Positions 62,845 to 64,000 of a stretch of DNA of 64,000 nt are shown piece by piece. The notes below the pieces were generated by a model that worked only from the letters and a program-made list of their open reading frames with translations, was not told the origin of the DNA and searched no databases. A program made the translations under genes and the position numbers. Source of the stretch: Pseudomonas sp. LS44 (lineage in GTDB: Bacteria; Pseudomonadota; Gammaproteobacteria; Pseudomonadales; Pseudomonadaceae); the NCBI RefSeq assembly GCF_024730785.1, contig NZ_CP102830.1, forward strand, positions 1,302,001 to 1,366,000, given 5' to 3'. Position 1 is the stretch's first letter. Each line of letters opens with the position of its first letter.

Positions 62845-64000
62845 TCACTGGCAGGCTTCGCAGTCGGGTTGGTCGATGGCGCAGGCTTTTGGCACGGGTG
62901 CCGGACCGGCTGGGGCGGCGAAGCTGCCTTCGTCAATCGCACCGCTGGACACAGCGTTGAGCTTGCCGGTGTTGATGGTCGACTTCTCAGTGCTGGTCGC
63001 GGCCAGGGCACGGAGGTAGTAGGTGGTTTTCAGGCCACGGTACCAAGCCATGCGGTAGGTCACGTCGAGCTTCTTGCCCGAAGCGCCGGCGATGTACAGG
63101 TTCAGCGACTGCGCCTGGTCGATCCACTTCTGACGGCGGCTGGCGGCGTCGACGATCCACTTGGTCTCGACTTCGAAGGCGGTGGCGTACAGGTCCTTCA
63201 GGTCCTGCGGGATGCGCTCGATCTGCTGTACGGAGCCGTCGTAGTACTTCAGGTCGTTGACCATGACCGAGTCCCACAGGCCGCGCGCCTTGAGGTCGCG
63301 AACCAGGTACGGGTTGATCACGGTGAATTCGCCGGAGAGGTTCGATTTCACGTAGAGGTTCTGGTAGGTCGGTTCGATCGACTGCGACACGCCGGTGATG
63401 TTGGCGATGGTCGCGGTCGGCGCGATGGCCATGATGTTCGAGTTACGGATGCCTTTCTGCACACGGGCACGTACCGGCGCCCAGTCCAGGGACTCGGTCA
63501 GGTCGACGTCGATGTACTTCTGGCCACGCGCTTCGATGAGGATCTGCTGGGAGTCGAGCGGCAGGATGCCTTTGCTCCACAGCGAACCCTGGAAGGTCTC
63601 GTAGCTGCCGCGCTCGTCGGCCAGGTCACAGGAAGCCTGGATGGCGTAGTAGCTGACCGCTTCCATCGACTTGTCGGCGAACTCGACGGCCGCGTCGGAA
63701 CCGTAGGCGATGTGCTGCAGGTACAGCGCGTCCTGGAAGCCCATGATGCCGAGCCCGACCGGGCGGTGCTTGATGTTGGAGTTCTTCGCCTGCGGCACGC
63801 TGTAGTAGTTGATGTCGATAACGTTATCGAGCATGCGTACGGCGGTCTTGACGGTTTTTTCCAGCTTGGCGGTGTCCAGCTTGCCGTTGACGATGTGGTT
63901 CGGCAGGTTGATCGAGCCCAGGTTGCAGACGGCGATTTCGTCCTTGTTGGTGTTCAAGGTGATCTCGGTGCACAGGTTCGAGCTGTGGACCACGCCGACG
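62845..64000 (-). CDS. nrdA: ribonucleotide reductase class Ia, alpha subunit (5' part missing)
   Basis: About 385 C-terminal codons; the start lies beyond the right edge. Active-site sequence SSNLCTEI (with the thiyl-radical Cys, Asn and Glu) and [11 protein letters not shown] are visible at the edge, then [32 protein letters not shown]. The C-terminus DQPDCEACQ carries the redox Cys pair that is re-reduced by thioredoxin. It is first in the nrdAB unit. Confidence 0.95.
   Translation of the reverse strand, partial: VGVVHSSNLCTEITLNTNKDEIAVCNLGSINLPNHIVNGKLDTAKLEKTVKTAVRMLDNVIDINYYSVPQAKNSNIKHRPVGLGIMGFQDALYLQHIAYGSDAAVEFADKSMEAVSYYAIQASCDLADERGSYETFQGSLWSKGILPLDSQQILIEARGQKYIDVDLTESLDWAPVRARVQKGIRNSNIMAIAPTATIANITGVSQSIEPTYQNLYVKSNLSGEFTVINPYLVRDLKARGLWDSVMVNDLKYYDGSVQQIERIPQDLKDLYATAFEVETKWIVDAASRRQKWIDQAQSLNLYIAGASGKKLDVTYRMAWYRGLKTTYYLRALAATSTEKSTINTGKLNAVSSGAIDEGSFAAPAGPAPVPKACAIDQPDCEACQ

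Overview
The window looks like a chromosomal segment of a high-GC gammaproteobacterium, almost certainly Pseudomonas. The reasons are an OprP/OprO-type porin, a DUF2790 protein, a PA3286-like ketoacyl synthase, Anr-type TTGAT-N4-ATCAA sites, REP/RAYT repeats of Pseudomonas type and many small proteins of the genus. The species cannot be read from the sequence. No rRNA, tRNA, prophage or CRISPR array was seen. Most of the window is ordinary core or accessory chromosome, with repeat-rich intergenic regions.

Layout. 0-5.7 kb: the end of a DUF3820 gene, a MASE2-GGDEF diguanylate cyclase, a FabH-like enzyme, a zinc alcohol dehydrogenase and a tandem universal stress protein behind a perfect Anr box. 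5.7-10.8 kb: an HlyD / RbbA-like double ATPase-permease / YhhJ-like permease export operon, also preceded by an Anr-like box. 10.8-13.9 kb: YceH, a DUF4124 secreted protein, and the Na+/Ser-Thr symporter SstT with an attenuator-like leader. 13.9-19.8 kb: a complete AaeAB-type aromatic-acid efflux operon (outer membrane lipoprotein, FUSC pump, DUF1656, membrane fusion protein) with a divergent LysR regulator. 19.8-23 kb: a tail-to-tail response regulator and sensor kinase, and an RluA pseudouridine synthase. 23.1-26.4 kb: an OprP-like porin, a FemAB-like/DUF482 acyltransferase and a DUF2790 protein.

26.6-27.05 kb: three CTAG-bounded palindromic elements lie end to end; further copies of the family lie at 2.0 and 11.5 kb. 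27-33 kb: an ABC exporter, a LysR-hydrolase-cyclophilin operon, two tandem paralogous secreted 106-residue proteins and an azoreductase with a duplicated promoter region. 33-44.3 kb: a DHFR-like protein, a DEAD-box helicase, the ergothioneine pair egtBD, an Asd/Yli-type sugar dehydrogenase, an LTA-synthase-like enzyme, a VF530 protein, CvfB and YihY. 44.3-54.5 kb: many small proteins (several under 100 residues, three of them 59, 42 and 39 residues), CspA, a YebC paralogue, a hybrid kinase with a divergent response regulator, a LysE exporter, PpiC and a CAP-domain protein.

54.5-61.2 kb is the most mosaic part: a frameshifted membrane gene, lipoproteins, a RAYT transposase with flanking REPs, two truncated RAYT/REP units, an AT-richer GH43 glycosidase and an AT-richer membrane protein. 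The window ends in the class Ia ribonucleotide reductase genes nrdB and nrdA (nrdA incomplete at the right edge).
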